DNA from: Paenibacillus sp. FSL R5-0623
GTDB taxonomy: Bacteria > Bacillota > Bacilli > Paenibacillales > Paenibacillaceae
Assembly: GCF_037974265.1 (NCBI RefSeq)
Contig: NZ_CP150233.1
Location: 682,001-746,000 of the forward strand
Length of the DNA stretch: 64,000 nucleotides
Direction: 5' to 3'
Position numbers and translations under genes: made by a program. Of the stretch, positions 42,977-52,827 are shown one piece after another. The stretch's first letter is position 1. Each line of letters starts with the position of its first letter. The notes beneath the pieces are model-generated. The model worked only from the letters and a program-made list of their open reading frames with translations, was not told the origin of the DNA and did not search any database.

Positions 42977-43795
42977 TTATCTATTTTGATGAACAGCGAT
43001 GTATATATCTACTTGTACACTTTCGGGATTCAGGCTGCGTTCATCATACAATTCAAAATCCCCGGTGAACGTACGATCGCTTTGTTTGTCCCATGCCCAC
43101 ACGGCTCCCCAAGCTTCGCCAACAACCTCTGCCATCGGTCCTTTTCTGGAAGTGAATACGGCGTAAGTTGCAGGAGGGAGTAGAATGTCATCCAATCCTT
43201 CAGGCAATGATTCGTTCGGACTGACCTCATGCCCTACCAGTATGGTGTATTCTCCGGTTATGCCATCGGTGTAATCCGTGTAACAGCCATAGCGAACAAC
43301 TTCAGGTGCAGGGAGGTGCTCTGAGGCAAAATAATTGTTCCAGAGTCCCTGAATACAGCCTTTGCCACTGATCTCAATGGCGTTGGTTGTGCGGGCGGAT
43401 ACGCCGGCAAGACGTTTGCCTGGGAGCGTGACATAACGAACGGGCTGGGCAGAGAACGAATGATCTGTTGTTGCCTGACCAGGATTAGCAGAAGCAGTAG
43501 AGTTTTCAGCGAGAGATTCTGCATGTTGATCCGTTGTATTCGTGCGCCAACGCTTCAAAAAAGGAAGCTGGTTACGCAGCATCGAACGAGCGGATTCCTC
43601 ATCCATGCCCTCGTCCTTCAGAATGGCAGTGCACATCTCCGTCATGCCTTCGAGTGAAATACCGGGCTGCTCGAACTTACCCTCTTTGTAACAATAAATA
43701 CAGTACTCACGGGTTGTGCTTCCATCTGCTTCCGTTCCGAAGTGGGCAGGTGCTGTGAGCGGCATGCCGCAGCTTTGACATACAGTAACGTTCAT
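42977..43795 (-). CDS. Zinc-ribbon protein with GyrI/Cass2-like effector-binding domain
   Basis: The protein has 272 residues. Residues 1-80 are a putative zinc ribbon (CQSCGMPLTAPAHFG, then CIYCYKEGKF). The C-terminal half (about 118-270) is a GyrI-like/Cass2 effector-binding domain: RYVTLPGKRLAGVSARTTNA and GITGEYTILVGHEVS, with LLPPATYAVFTSRKGP. It is typical of B. subtilis YdeE-like proteins that bind drugs or other ligands but have no DNA-binding part. ATG 43795 follows AGGAGG. It is 73 bases downstream of the WYL regulator, so the two form an operon. Confidence 0.82.
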   Translation of the reverse strand: MNVTVCQSCGMPLTAPAHFGTEADGSTTREYCIYCYKEGKFEQPGISLEGMTEMCTAILKDEGMDEESARSMLRNQLPFLKRWRTNTTDQHAESLAENSTASANPGQATTDHSFSAQPVRYVTLPGKRLAGVSARTTNAIEISGKGCIQGLWNNYFASEHLPAPEVVRYGCYTDYTDGITGEYTILVGHEVSPNESLPEGLDDILLPPATYAVFTSRKGPMAEVVGEAWGAVWAWDKQSDRTFTGDFELYDERSLNPESVQVDIYIAVHQNR

Positions 43796-43868
43796 GATTG
43801 GTTCCTCCTTGTATATGTACACATTGAATATATCTGAAGTATACGGGGAGGAACTGGACAGCTGTCTG

Positions 43869-44819
43869 TCAGGTTTGAGTCGGGGGGATATAATTTTGTA
43901 CAATTTGCTCCGCGATGCGGCAGATCTCGTCTCGAATATGCTGCGGTTCCAATACTTCAATGTCCGCGCCGAAGCCCAGAATGAACCCATATAACCAGTT
44001 ATCCTCGGGAAAAGCAACTTGGCTAATATAATACCCAGTCCCATCAGGCATGACGTTCTCGATCCCAAACCATTCTTCCGCAATATGACGGACGCGAGCA
44101 TGGAATTTCAAGGTTAACCTAGCTTGATTGTCCGGATGGCTCCATTCCTGTTGCCAGGGTCTGTCCTGTGGGTTGATGACTTTACGCTTGAAGTGCTCAT
44201 TAGCAAGCGTGACATCTTGCATACGCACAAGCTTGAACATGCGAAATTGATTCCGCTCGTGGCAAAAAGCATACAGATACCAGGAATGTTTCTTGAGTAC
44301 GATGGTATGAGGGTCGGCAGTTCGGTGAGTCTGGATACCTTCCGCACTGCAGTAGGTAAAGGTTACGGGTCGTAATTGATCCATACCCTGTTCGATAAGT
44401 TCAAGCTTGATTTTCAGCGCTTCGGGATGCGTCCAGGTTGAATAATCCACGATGAATCGATTGGTATTGGCCTGAAAATCATCATTTTTGGATTCAGGTA
44501 CGATACTGCTGAGTTTTTCGACCAGAAGCTCACGCGCCGCATTGGCATGGGAAGTGGATACACTGCGCAGTGCAGTGACGATGGAAGCGAGGTCCTTGTC
44601 TGTTAATACGTTTCGATCCAGACGGTAACCCTCTGCCAGACCAATCCCGCCGCTTGCTCCCTGATACGTCACCACTGGGATACCTGCTTGACCCAATGTA
44701 TCGATGTCTCGGTAGATGGTCCGGATCGATACTTCGAACATATCTGCCAAGTCTTTGGCTTGTACCCGTCCACGATTGATTAGCAGCACTACGATGGCTA
44801 ACAAACGCTCCAGTTTCAT
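43869..44819 (-). CDS. WYL-domain transcriptional regulator (YafY/DeoR-type HTH)
   Basis: The protein has 316 residues. The N-terminal helix-turn-helix is at about 5-58 (RLLAIVVLLINRGRVQAKDL, then ADMFEVSIRTIYRDIDTL). The WYL domain in the middle has RTADPHTIVLKKHSWYLYAFCHERNQFRMFKLVRM, and a C-terminal WCX region follows. WYL regulators sense nucleic acid or small ligands and often control stress, defence or drug genes. The next gene is a ligand-binding GyrI-like protein, a pairing common in Bacilli. ATG 44819 opposes vanR-like gene on the plus strand. Confidence 0.87.
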   Translation of the reverse strand: MKLERLLAIVVLLINRGRVQAKDLADMFEVSIRTIYRDIDTLGQAGIPVVTYQGASGGIGLAEGYRLDRNVLTDKDLASIVTALRSVSTSHANAARELLVEKLSSIVPESKNDDFQANTNRFIVDYSTWTHPEALKIKLELIEQGMDQLRPVTFTYCSAEGIQTHRTADPHTIVLKKHSWYLYAFCHERNQFRMFKLVRMQDVTLANEHFKRKVINPQDRPWQQEWSHPDNQARLTLKFHARVRHIAEEWFGIENVMPDGTGYYISQVAFPEDNWLYGFILGFGADIEVLEPQHIRDEICRIAEQIVQNYIPPTQT

Positions 44820-44842
44820 ATGTATGGATTCCTTTCATTGGT

Positions 44843-44871
44843 TTATCTGTTGGATTCAAATATGTTATAAT
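44843..44871 (+). promoter_or_regulatory. Probable promoter of the vanRS-like operon
   Basis: TTATCT (44843-44848) and a perfect TATAAT (44866-44871) are separated by 17 bases, about 30 bases before the start codon. Confidence 0.5.
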
Positions 44872-44903
44872 GCCCAGCATCACACATAGGAGTGGAATAA
44901 GCA

Positions 44904-45599
44904 ATGAAGCGAATTACGATTCTGATCGCAGACGATGAAGTTGAGATCGCTGATCTGGTTGCTTTACATTTACAAAAAGAAGGATATCACATCATCAAGG
45001 CCTTTGACGGGAAGGCGGCGGTTCAAGCTGTTCAGACCCAAGCGATAGATTTGGCGATTCTGGACATTATGATGCCTGGCATGGATGGGTATGAGGTGAC
45101 CCGCAAAATTCGGGAGCAGCATCATTTACCGATCATTTTCCTGAGTGCCAAAACGTCAGATATGGACAAAATTACGGGACTTGTGATGGGCGCGGACGAT
45201 TATATGACCAAACCGTTCAATCCGATGGAGCTTGTTGCCCGGGTTAACTCCCAGTTGCGTCGTTCTCTGCAATTCAGCCAGTCTGTGCCTGTTCAGAGGT
45301 CCATTCTGGAGAAGGGTGGGCTCATCATCACGCCAGATCAACATCGCGTTACACTCTACGGCAAACCAGTGGAACTAACACCGAAGGAGTTCGACATTTT
45401 GTATCTGCTCGCGAGCCACCCCAAGCAGGTGTTCAGTGCAGAAAGCATTTTTGAACAGGTGTGGGGAGAAGCCTATTACGAGAGTGGGAATACCGTGATG
45501 GTCCATATTAGGACCCTGCGCAAAAAGCTGGGGGAAGATGTGAACAAGAACAAGTTTATCAAAACGATCTGGGGTGTGGGGTACACGTTTAATGACTAA
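44904..45599 (+). CDS. OmpR-family response regulator (VanR-like)
   Basis: The protein has 231 residues. The receiver domain has the phospho-acceptor Asp54 (AILDIMMPGMDGY) and Lys103 (YMTKPFNPMELVARV). The C-terminal winged helix (about 130-230) has LTPKEFDILYLLASHPKQVF and HIRTLRKKLGEDVNKNKFIK. It overlaps the kinase start by eight bases, so the two are co-translated. By likeness and by the vanY and vanZ genes downstream, it is a VanR-type regulator. There is no vanHAX resistance set, so it probably controls wall remodelling. Confidence 0.88.
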   Translation: MKRITILIADDEVEIADLVALHLQKEGYHIIKAFDGKAAVQAVQTQAIDLAILDIMMPGMDGYEVTRKIREQHHLPIIFLSAKTSDMDKITGLVMGADDYMTKPFNPMELVARVNSQLRRSLQFSQSVPVQRSILEKGGLIITPDQHRVTLYGKPVELTPKEFDILYLLASHPKQVFSAESIFEQVWGEAYYESGNTVMVHIRTLRKKLGEDVNKNKFIKTIWGVGYTFND

Positions 45600-46680
45600 A
45601 CGAAGAAGTTTTCGCACAACCATGATTATGTTGTTAGGGTTAAGCATGCTTGCCTCTGGCGCAATCACCTATGGGATTTATAAGCTTATGCAAGCCTATT
45701 ATTCGGGTGTCCGTGCAGAAGATCAGCTCGCTGAATATCGTCATTTTATGAAAAGTATCGGAGATATTTATTTCTTCCTGATTTTATTTATCCCACTGGC
45801 CATTCTGTTTTTCTTCTGGTTTACCAAGCCTTACGCGACGTATTTCAAGGACATTTCTACAGGAATCCGACATTTGGCCAATGGCGACTTTCAGCATCGT
45901 GTGCAGATCTCCTCGAAAGACGAGTTAGGTACGATTGCAGAGGATGTGAACCTGGCAAGTGAGAAGTTAAGGGAAGCGGTGGAACGAGGGGATTTTGCTG
46001 AAAATAGTAAGGACCAGCTTGTTGTCAATCTGGCGCATGACCTGCGAACACCGCTGACGTCTGTGCTTGGATATTTGGATCTGCTCATGAAGGATGATCA
46101 GCTAACGGAGGAGCAGGTACGGCACTTTACGTCGATTGCATTCACCAAATCACAGCGTCTGGAGAAGCTGATTGATGATTTGTTCGAAATTACCCGCATG
46201 AATTATGGCATGCTGCCTATAAACAAGACACGGCTGGATCTTAGCGAACTGCTGAAGCAGATGAACGAAGAGCTCTATCCTGTATTTGAAAAGAACCAAC
46301 TAGTCGCCCGTCTAAAAATAGACACTGACCTTACGGTCTCCGGTGATGGCGAGCTGCTGGCTCGTGTGTTCGAGAATCTGCTAATTAACGCTGCACGGCA
46401 TGGCAAGGATGGCATGTACGTAGATATTAATGGATATCAGGATGCAGAACAGGTTATCATTCAGGTGGTTAACTATGGTGGACATATTCGCGCAGAGGAA
46501 TTGCCGCATATCTTCGATATGTATTACACCGGAGATCGCGCTCGGACCCCCCAGGAGGGGGGGACAGGCCTCGGCCTATTTATTGCACGCAATATAGTGG
46601 AACAGCATGACGGTACAATCTCGGCCCAGAGCGATGTGGTACGGACGCAATTTGAAGTTCGTTTGCCCGTATTTCAATGA
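45592..46680 (+). CDS. Sensor histidine kinase (VanS-like)
   Basis: The protein has 362 residues. Two membrane helices (about 12-32 and 60-78) flank a short outside loop, then a HAMP linker follows. The phospho-acceptor His149 is in NLAHDLRTPLTSVLGYL. The ATPase has N (FENLLINAARHG), G1 and G2 boxes (IFDMYYTGDRA, then GGTGLGLFIARNIVE). It starts at ATG 45592 inside the end of the regulator gene. The small outside loop suggests that it senses a membrane or lipid II-linked signal, as proposed for VanS types. Confidence 0.88.
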   Translation: MTKRRSFRTTMIMLLGLSMLASGAITYGIYKLMQAYYSGVRAEDQLAEYRHFMKSIGDIYFFLILFIPLAILFFFWFTKPYATYFKDISTGIRHLANGDFQHRVQISSKDELGTIAEDVNLASEKLREAVERGDFAENSKDQLVVNLAHDLRTPLTSVLGYLDLLMKDDQLTEEQVRHFTSIAFTKSQRLEKLIDDLFEITRMNYGMLPINKTRLDLSELLKQMNEELYPVFEKNQLVARLKIDTDLTVSGDGELLARVFENLLINAARHGKDGMYVDINGYQDAEQVIIQVVNYGGHIRAEELPHIFDMYYTGDRARTPQEGGTGLGLFIARNIVEQHDGTISAQSDVVRTQFEVRLPVFQ

Positions 46681-46779
46681 GGTCTAACGTCAAATTTAAG
46701 AAAAACTTTAAAATTGCCCTGCTTTTTCTTTAACTTGTGTTGTCTATCCTTGATGTATGAGGTAAAAGGAGGAACAAGT

Positions 46780-47643
46780 ATGAAAAAGTGGGGCTTTTTG
46801 ATATGTATCGTTTTGATCGGATATATCGTTACGCAATCACCGGGATGGATTCAGCAGAAGGATGAATTGCCCATCGAGATTCAGAATACGCGTGAAAATC
46901 CCGCAGGTTATACGGTATCCGTCACGGGAAATATTCAGGATCAGGTACATAAGGGGAACTTGTTACTGGTTAATAAGCAATACCCCATTGGCGCGGAAGG
47001 GGTTAAATCCGATATTGTATATATAGCGGATGAAGATGAGCTGCTTCGTGGATATGGAATCATGGATCAGAAAATCATGTTATCCCGGCAGGTGGCGCAG
47101 GAGTTTCAGAAGATGGTGGAAGCAGCAGGCGAAGAGGGAGTCAGATATTTTCTCGTCAGCAGCGGGTACAGGGACTTTACGAAGCAGGACGAGCTATATC
47201 AGGAAAAGGGTTCAGACTATGCACTTCCTGCGGGTCACAGTGAGCACAATCTTGGTTTATCGCTGGATATTGGCTCGAGCTTGGCTGCGATGAATGAAGC
47301 ACCAGAGGGTGCATGGCTGGAGAAGAATGCATGGAAATACGGATTTATTTTACGTTACCCAAAGGATAAAGTGCGCATCACCGGTATTCAGTATGAACCA
47401 TGGCACTTTCGATATGTAGGGCTGCCGCACAGTGCTGTCATGTATAAGAATAATCTGGTGCTGGAAGAGTATCTCGATATGCTTAAAGAGAAAGAGAACA
47501 TTACTGTGGAAGTAGAGGAAGAGGAGTATCACATCCGCTATTATCGAGCCATCCGAGACACAACCGTTTACATACCAGAGCAAGGCCAGACTGAAATATC
47601 GGGTGATAACATGGATGGCGTCATCGTCACCGTAAAGAAATAA
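46780..47643 (+). CDS. vanY: D,D-carboxypeptidase, VanY family
   Basis: The protein has 287 residues. One N-terminal helix (residues 4-20) anchors or exports it. The zinc motif S-x-H-x2-G-x3-D is AGHSEHNLGLSLDIG, with ligands His156 and Asp163, and the third ligand His209 in EPWHFRYVG with catalytic Glu206. VanY-type enzymes remove the terminal D-Ala of peptidoglycan precursors. ATG 46780 follows AAAGGAGGAAC. A TTTAAG-A5-CTTTAA element in the 99-base gap is a possible VanR-type binding region. Confidence 0.9.
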   Translation: MKKWGFLICIVLIGYIVTQSPGWIQQKDELPIEIQNTRENPAGYTVSVTGNIQDQVHKGNLLLVNKQYPIGAEGVKSDIVYIADEDELLRGYGIMDQKIMLSRQVAQEFQKMVEAAGEEGVRYFLVSSGYRDFTKQDELYQEKGSDYALPAGHSEHNLGLSLDIGSSLAAMNEAPEGAWLEKNAWKYGFILRYPKDKVRITGIQYEPWHFRYVGLPHSAVMYKNNLVLEEYLDMLKEKENITVEVEEEEYHIRYYRAIRDTTVYIPEQGQTEISGDNMDGVIVTVKK

Positions 47644-47671
47644 CAGGGCAACACAAGGGAGGCGAAACAAC

Positions 47672-48232
47672 ATGAAGCACAACAACCAGAAGAAAAGCAA
47701 ACATTATATCCTTTGGATTGCCGTTTTCATTATCTATTTATATCTGCTGACTAAGCTGATCCTGTTCAAAGGAAGCCCGGTCGATTTTGGCATCGTGAAG
47801 GTTCGACTGATGGCGTTCTTGCAACAACCGGATCTGATCCATACGCGAACCGTCAACCTGATACCTTTTCAGGAAATCTCACGAGACTGGAACAGTCTGT
47901 CGTTACATCGTCCGGGCACCGCAATCCATCTGGTAGGCAATATACTGGCCTTTATCCCTCTGGGCATCTTCATCCCTGTGTTGACGGGCAACAAGTTATT
48001 CTCTGGAGTAAAGGTAATCTTGCTGTCTCTGCTGCTCAGTCTGGGCTATGAAGTGACACAGTTAGTGACTGGTATGGGCATATTTGATGTGGATGATCTG
48101 ATGCTTAATACACTAGGCGGCTTCATTGGATATATTGTTTTCACTATGGCTATGGGTCTGAAAAAGGTGTTGTCGGGAGGAAAATCCCGCGTGACGACGA
48201 AAAAGTTAAATTCTAAGGAAAGTCACGTGTAA
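47672..48232 (+). CDS. vanZ: VanZ-family membrane protein
   Basis: The protein has 186 residues with four predicted helices. The VanZ signature is present: NLIPFQEISRDW and HLVGNILAFIPLGIFIP, then SLGYEVTQLVTGMGIFDVDDLMLNTLGGFIGY. VanZ from Tn1546 gives low-level teicoplanin resistance by an unclear mechanism; chromosomal members are widespread. It follows vanY by 28 bases with AGGGAGGCG before ATG, in the same operon. Confidence 0.9.
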   Translation: MKHNNQKKSKHYILWIAVFIIYLYLLTKLILFKGSPVDFGIVKVRLMAFLQQPDLIHTRTVNLIPFQEISRDWNSLSLHRPGTAIHLVGNILAFIPLGIFIPVLTGNKLFSGVKVILLSLLLSLGYEVTQLVTGMGIFDVDDLMLNTLGGFIGYIVFTMAMGLKKVLSGGKSRVTTKKLNSKESHV

Positions 48233-48245
48233 GGAGGAGAAGAAC

Positions 48246-48455
48246 TTGATTATAATGGCTGTACTGTTCATTAGCGCAGGGCTAATGTTTCTCTTGTATC
48301 CACACAAGGTAACGGATGCTTCGGAAAAACAGATTGCGGAGCGAGTGATCATGTCGAGATGGGTTGGCGGCTCGTTAATTGCTCTGTCATGTCTGTTTCT
48401 GATCATGGGTACGATTCAACTGTTAGATCAAGCCTCACATCACATTGGGCATTAA
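48246..48455 (+). CDS. Small membrane protein, 69 residues
   Basis: Not recognised. It starts at TTG 48246 after AAGGAGGAGAAGAA (an in-frame ATG at 48255 is more distant). Two membrane helices (about 3-18 and 40-60) are joined by a charged loop (HKVTDASEKQIAERVIMSR). It ends the vanRS-vanY-vanZ transcription unit, 13 bases after vanZ, so it may work with the wall genes. Its ending HHIGH is histidine-rich. Confidence 0.72.
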   Translation: MIIMAVLFISAGLMFLLYPHKVTDASEKQIAERVIMSRWVGGSLIALSCLFLIMGTIQLLDQASHHIGH

Positions 48456-48513
48456 AAGGTAATTGGCCTTGAAGATTGATTTTAAACGTATCCCGATTAT
48501 AAAAAACAAAGCC

Positions 48514-48561
48514 AAAAAGCTCCCCGCCACGTGCTGATTGCACGTGGCAGGGAGCTTTTTT
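48514..48561. terminator. Bidirectional terminator between the van-like operon and acnA
   Basis: AAAAAGCTCCCCGCCACGTGC pairs with GCACGTGGCAGGGAGC, followed by TTTTTT. It is shared by both converging units. Confidence 0.92.
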
Positions 48562-48593
48562 GTATAACTTCATCACATTAATGATTTATATCA

Positions 48594-51308
48594 TTAAGCT
48601 TTTTTCATCATTTGACGCAATACAGTTTGCAGGATACCGCCGTTATGGTAGTAATCCACGTCAACCATGCTGTCCAGACGAGCGATAACAGGGAAGTCGA
48701 ACTGTGTACCGTCTTCACGAGTTACGGTAACTTTCAACTCTTGTCCTGGCTTCACATCATTGCTGAGGCCAGTAATGTCATACGTTTCACGTCCGTTCAG
48801 GCCGAGACTGGACCAGCCGTGACCTTCCTGGAATTGCAATGGCATTACGCCCATGCCGACCAGGTTACTACGGTGAATCCGCTCGAAGCTTTCTGCGATA
48901 ACGGCTTTGACGCCGAGCAAGAATGTTCCTTTTGCCGCCCAGTCACGGGAGCTTCCTGTACCATACTCTTTACCAGCAATAACGATCAGGTTCTGTCCTT
49001 CATCCTGATACTTCATGGAAGCATCGTAGATGGACATTTCTTCGTCCGTTGGCAGGTACTTCGTGATGCCGCCCTCGGTGCCCGGAGCCACCTGGTTACG
49101 AATACGAATGTTGGCAAATGTACCACGCATCATGACTTCATGGTTACCACGGCGTGAACCGTAGGAGTTGAAGTCTTTGCGCTCTACGCCATGTTCTTTC
49201 AGGTACAATCCAGCCGGGCTGGAAGGTGCAATATTACCTGCTGGCGAGATGTGATCCGTTGTTACGGAATCCGCAAGCAATGCCATAACACGTGCAGAAC
49301 GGATATCTGCGATATCGTTCAACTTGTCACCAAGCTCTTGGAAGAATGGAGGGTTCTGAATGTACGTGGAGTTCGGGTCCCACTCGTACAATTCGCCTTC
49401 CGGTACAGAAATTGAATTCCAACGCTCATTGGCTGTAAATACATTCTCGTACTTGTTGCGGAACATCTGAGCGTTCAGGGAACTTGCGATGGTATCCTTG
49501 ATTTCCTCGGATGTAGGCCAGAGGTCTTTCAGGAATACAGGCTCATTGTTCGTATCATAACCGATTGGATCGGTTTCAAAGTCAATATTTACGGTACCCG
49601 CAAGTGCATATGCCACAACGAGTGGTGGTGATGCCAGGTAGTTGGCTTTAACCTGTGCATGTACACGGCCTTCGAAGTTACGGTTACCGGACAATACAGC
49701 CGCTACGGTCATATCGTTCTCAGCAATAGCTTCGCTTACTTCGTCCGGCAGTGGACCGGAGTTACCGATACATGTTGCACAACCGTAGCCCGCAACGTTG
49801 AATCCGAGTTTGTCGAGATACGTGATCAGACCTGCTTTTTCCAGGTACTCGGTAACCACAAGGGAACCTGGTGTCAGACTGCTTTTCACATATCCTGGTT
49901 TGGTCAGGCCGCGTTCAACTGCTTTTTTCGCCAGTAGTCCCGCTCCAACCATAACACTTGGATTCGAAGTGTTCGTACAACTTGTGATCGCCGCGATCAC
50001 AACAGCGCCTGCCTTCAGTTCACTGTTGGAACCGTCCGGATGCTTCACAGGTACGGATTGCTCGATTTTCTCATCGCTCAGACCGTAGCCGCCTTTATCT
50101 ACAGGTGTGCGAATGATGCTGTTGAAGCTTTCTTTCATTTGTGTCAGCTCGATGCGATCCTGTGGACGTTTTGGTCCGGCAAGACTTGGTACAACAGAGC
50201 CGAGATCCAGTTCAATCACATCTGTGAATTCAGGATCAACGGTGCTGGAAGTACGGAACATGCCTTGAGCTTTGTAATAAGCTTCAACCAATTCTACCTG
50301 CTCGTCAGGACGGCCAGTGTTACGCAGATAGTTCAATGTTTCACTATCAACAGGGAAGAAGCCGATCGTTGCGCCATATTCTGGTGCCATGTTGGCTACT
50401 GTTGCACGGTCAGCCAGACCGATGTTGGCAAGACCTGGTCCGTAGAACTCAACGAATTTACCAACAACGCCTTTTTTACGAAGCAATTGGGTAACGGTCA
50501 GTGCCAGATCCGTTGCTGTTGCGCCTTCACTCAGGCTGCCTGTCAGTTTGAAACCAATAACGTCCGGTGTTACAAAATAAAGCGGTTGGCCCAGCATGCC
50601 TGCTTCGGCCTCGATTCCACCAACACCCCAACCAACAACGCCAAGTCCGTTGATCATGGTGGTGTGGGAGTCTGTACCTACGAGGGAATCTGGGAAAACA
50701 ACAGTTTCGCCGTCAACGGTTTTTGTTGCTGCCACGGAAGCCAGATACTCCAGGTTAACCTGGTGAACGATCCCTGTGGATGGTGGAACGGCACGGAAGT
50801 TGTTGAATGCCGTTTGGGCCCAACGCAAGAAGCGGTAACGCTCTTCATTACGCTCAAACTCGACTTTGATATTGTAATCAAGTGCATCGTTGGTACCAAA
50901 AGCATCAACCATAACGGAGTGGTCGATAACGAGATCGACAGGTACGAGCGGGTTGATCTGTTTTGGATCGCCGCCTGCTTTTTTTACAGTATCACGCATT
51001 GCAGCGAGGTCAACGACAACCGGTACACCGGTGAAATCCTGCAGAACAATACGTGCAGGGATGAATGGAATTTCCTTGTTATTGTCACGGCCATCTGCCC
51101 AGCCGGTCAGTTGTTTTACGTGTTCTTCGGTGATGGCACGTCCGTCGAATTGACGAATTGCTGCTTCAAGCAACACTTTAATGGAGAAAGGGAGCCTGGA
51201 AAGATCGCCGTGGCCGTTTTCCTGAAGAGCATCGAGACTGTAGTAGCGGTAAGACTTGCCTCCAACCTCAAGACTGCGAGCTGCGGAGAAATGATTCTTT
51301 GCTGACAT
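48594..51308 (-). CDS. acnA: Aconitate hydratase AcnA
   Basis: The protein has 904 residues, full length. The 4Fe-4S cysteines are in [15 protein letters not shown] and in [12 protein letters not shown]. Substrate-binding arginines and the aconitase swivel-domain signature [14 protein letters not shown] are present. The enzyme interconverts citrate and isocitrate and, without its cluster, binds RNA in Bacillus. ATG 51308 follows AAGGAGGTACATGT on the minus strand. Its leader carries a perfect GTTTCAT-N3-ATGAAAC palindrome that also lies before the iclR-type gene. Confidence 0.97.
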   Translation of the reverse strand: MSAKNHFSAARSLEVGGKSYRYYSLDALQENGHGDLSRLPFSIKVLLEAAIRQFDGRAITEEHVKQLTGWADGRDNNKEIPFIPARIVLQDFTGVPVVVDLAAMRDTVKKAGGDPKQINPLVPVDLVIDHSVMVDAFGTNDALDYNIKVEFERNEERYRFLRWAQTAFNNFRAVPPSTGIVHQVNLEYLASVAATKTVDGETVVFPDSLVGTDSHTTMINGLGVVGWGVGGIEAEAGMLGQPLYFVTPDVIGFKLTGSLSEGATATDLALTVTQLLRKKGVVGKFVEFYGPGLANIGLADRATVANMAPEYGATIGFFPVDSETLNYLRNTGRPDEQVELVEAYYKAQGMFRTSSTVDPEFTDVIELDLGSVVPSLAGPKRPQDRIELTQMKESFNSIIRTPVDKGGYGLSDEKIEQSVPVKHPDGSNSELKAGAVVIAAITSCTNTSNPSVMVGAGLLAKKAVERGLTKPGYVKSSLTPGSLVVTEYLEKAGLITYLDKLGFNVAGYGCATCIGNSGPLPDEVSEAIAENDMTVAAVLSGNRNFEGRVHAQVKANYLASPPLVVAYALAGTVNIDFETDPIGYDTNNEPVFLKDLWPTSEEIKDTIASSLNAQMFRNKYENVFTANERWNSISVPEGELYEWDPNSTYIQNPPFFQELGDKLNDIADIRSARVMALLADSVTTDHISPAGNIAPSSPAGLYLKEHGVERKDFNSYGSRRGNHEVMMRGTFANIRIRNQVAPGTEGGITKYLPTDEEMSIYDASMKYQDEGQNLIVIAGKEYGTGSSRDWAAKGTFLLGVKAVIAESFERIHRSNLVGMGVMPLQFQEGHGWSSLGLNGRETYDITGLSNDVKPGQELKVTVTREDGTQFDFPVIARLDSMVDVDYYHNGGILQTVLRQMMKKA

Positions 51309-51400
51309 ACATGTACCTCCTTGGGATGTGTCGGTGAGATGAAGAAAACGTTCATTTAGGTGAAGAACAGGCCTTCATCGTTCCGTGTTCTTGTGTGTTA

Positions 51401-51417
51401 GTTTCATCAGATGAAAC
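51401..51417. promoter_or_regulatory. Perfect palindromic operator GTTTCAT-CAG-ATGAAAC (copy 2) before acnA
   Basis: The 7-bp arms are identical to those of the iclR site at 37697-37713; only the 3-base spacer differs. It is about 24-40 bases after the predicted start of transcription of acnA. Confidence 0.72.
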
Positions 51418-51446
51418 GTAATTTCATAATCATAACTTTAGTTTTA

Positions 51447-51475
51447 AGTATACCGTTTTCACCTCCGTACGTAAA
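51447..51475 (-). promoter_or_regulatory. Probable acnA promoter
   Basis: On the minus strand TTTACG (51475-51470) and TATACT (51452-51447) are separated by 17 bases. Confidence 0.5.
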
Positions 51476-51691
51476 GGTCTTTTTGCCTGATCAAGCAAGC
51501 TTTTGGACCGATGAAGGCGTTTTCGTGAAGTGAGCAGGAATAAGATATCTCGTGTACCTGTATTTGCCGAATTTCGGATCTCCCTCCTGAGCCGTGTACA
51601 TACAACCGAAGACCCTTTCATATGAATAGTAGGAGTTTATATATGCAATGAAATATTCCAGACAGAACTCATGCCAAAGGGGGACATAGGC

Positions 51692-52690
51692 TTGGAACGG
51701 GAATGGAAGAGTGCCTTATATACTTACGTGAACCAGTACAATCGCTGTGAGATCGACTACCGTCCACAGACCAGCGAACGGATTGTTACCGATCCTGACT
51801 TCGTGGTGGAACGGGGAGAGCGTATGGCAAGGCTGGACGAATGGTATCGTAAGCGGCGCGCCGTGCCTCTTCGCAGCGAGACCAGCGCCAAGCTTGTGCG
51901 CACGCTTATGGATGGACAGGAAGAAGCGGTGGTGGATGTACAATTGTACAGCAGGCTGTTCTACGAGAAGAGCGGGATCACCCACCGGGAGGACCGGATT
52001 GAGCGGGAGCGGTTAACCTTTCTGCGGCAGAGTGGTGGATGGATCATTGGACGGGTCGAGCGAGAAGTGCCGGAGCGTCGCCCTGCTGGGGAAGGACGTC
52101 CGTTTCAACAAGCTGATTTTGTACAGGCGATGAATCGGCCGCTGTTGAATCGGGAAGTGCTGGGTCAAGGAAGAAGCTCACGTCAACAGTCATATCGCAG
52201 AGATCTGGCGGTTGCCTATGCAGATCGGTGGTGGAATGCGGGGAATCCGGCATTTGAGGAATTTGATGTGGATTGTACCAATTACGTGTCCCAATGTCTC
52301 TTTGCAGGGGGCGCACCCATCCACTATACTGGTAGAAGAGAAGCCGGCTGGTGGTATAAAGGGTATGTGAACGGCTCCGAAATGTGGAGTTACAGTTGGG
52401 CAGTTTCTAACAGTCTGGAGCGTTATTTATCAGGCAGCAGCTGGGGTCTGACCGCGACAGAAGTGGAGCGTCCTGAGCAGCTGATGCTCGGCGATGTTAT
52501 TCTCTACGATTGGGATGGAGATGGACGATTTCAGCACAGCACCGTTGTGACCGCGTTTGATGCGGGCGGTATGCCGCTGGTTAACGCACATACGGTTAGC
52601 AGCCGTCACCGCTTTTGGGATTACCGGGATTCTTACGCTTGGACGGAGCGGACGGTATACCGGCTTTTTCATATTGCAGATGAGTTTTGA
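51692..52690 (+). CDS. Amidase_6-domain protein (putative cysteine amidase)
   Basis: The protein has 332 residues from TTG 51692, which follows AAAGGGGGAC by seven bases; ATG 51671 lacks a site. The N-terminal 120 residues resemble a cystatin-like or stalk region. The C-terminal Amidase_6 domain (about 170-330) has the nucleophile Cys in VDCTNYVSQCLFAGG and the His in FQHSTVVTAFD. The domain is typical of spore and wall-associated amidases of Bacilli. No signal peptide is visible, so export is uncertain. It lies before ddl on the same strand. Confidence 0.8.
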   Translation: MEREWKSALYTYVNQYNRCEIDYRPQTSERIVTDPDFVVERGERMARLDEWYRKRRAVPLRSETSAKLVRTLMDGQEEAVVDVQLYSRLFYEKSGITHREDRIERERLTFLRQSGGWIIGRVEREVPERRPAGEGRPFQQADFVQAMNRPLLNREVLGQGRSSRQQSYRRDLAVAYADRWWNAGNPAFEEFDVDCTNYVSQCLFAGGAPIHYTGRREAGWWYKGYVNGSEMWSYSWAVSNSLERYLSGSSWGLTATEVERPEQLMLGDVILYDWDGDGRFQHSTVVTAFDAGGMPLVNAHTVSSRHRFWDYRDSYAWTERTVYRLFHIADEF

Positions 52691-52827
52691 TGACGAAAGA
52701 TTTTCGGGATGCGGTGACGCAGACATCCAGTTCCGTGTAAAATAAGACCAGATAATGCAAGCAGAATAACAAGGGTGCTGAGCATGCAAACATGACAGCA
52801 TCAGGCACAGATAATCGGAGGGTACAC

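Larger units (their letters stand above)
51309..51691. other. Intergenic region acnA / amidase
   Basis: It holds the acnA operator (51401-51417) and a probable promoter (51475-51447, minus). The remaining 200 bases up to the amidase start have no convincing ORF or hairpin. Confidence 0.5.

Noticed and set aside
44904-48232. Glycopeptide resistance operon
   Set aside because: The vanH, vanA/B and vanX genes are absent; VanY and VanZ alone are common in environmental Bacilli.
50040-51305. Long open frame of 421 codons on the plus strand opposite acnA
   Set aside because: It is the mirror frame of a highly conserved gene. It has no ribosome-binding site and its cysteine- and phenylalanine-rich sequence resembles no protein.
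51430-51621. 63-codon minus-strand ORF upstream of acnA
   Set aside because: No ribosome-binding site; it covers the acnA promoter and looks like random basic sequence.
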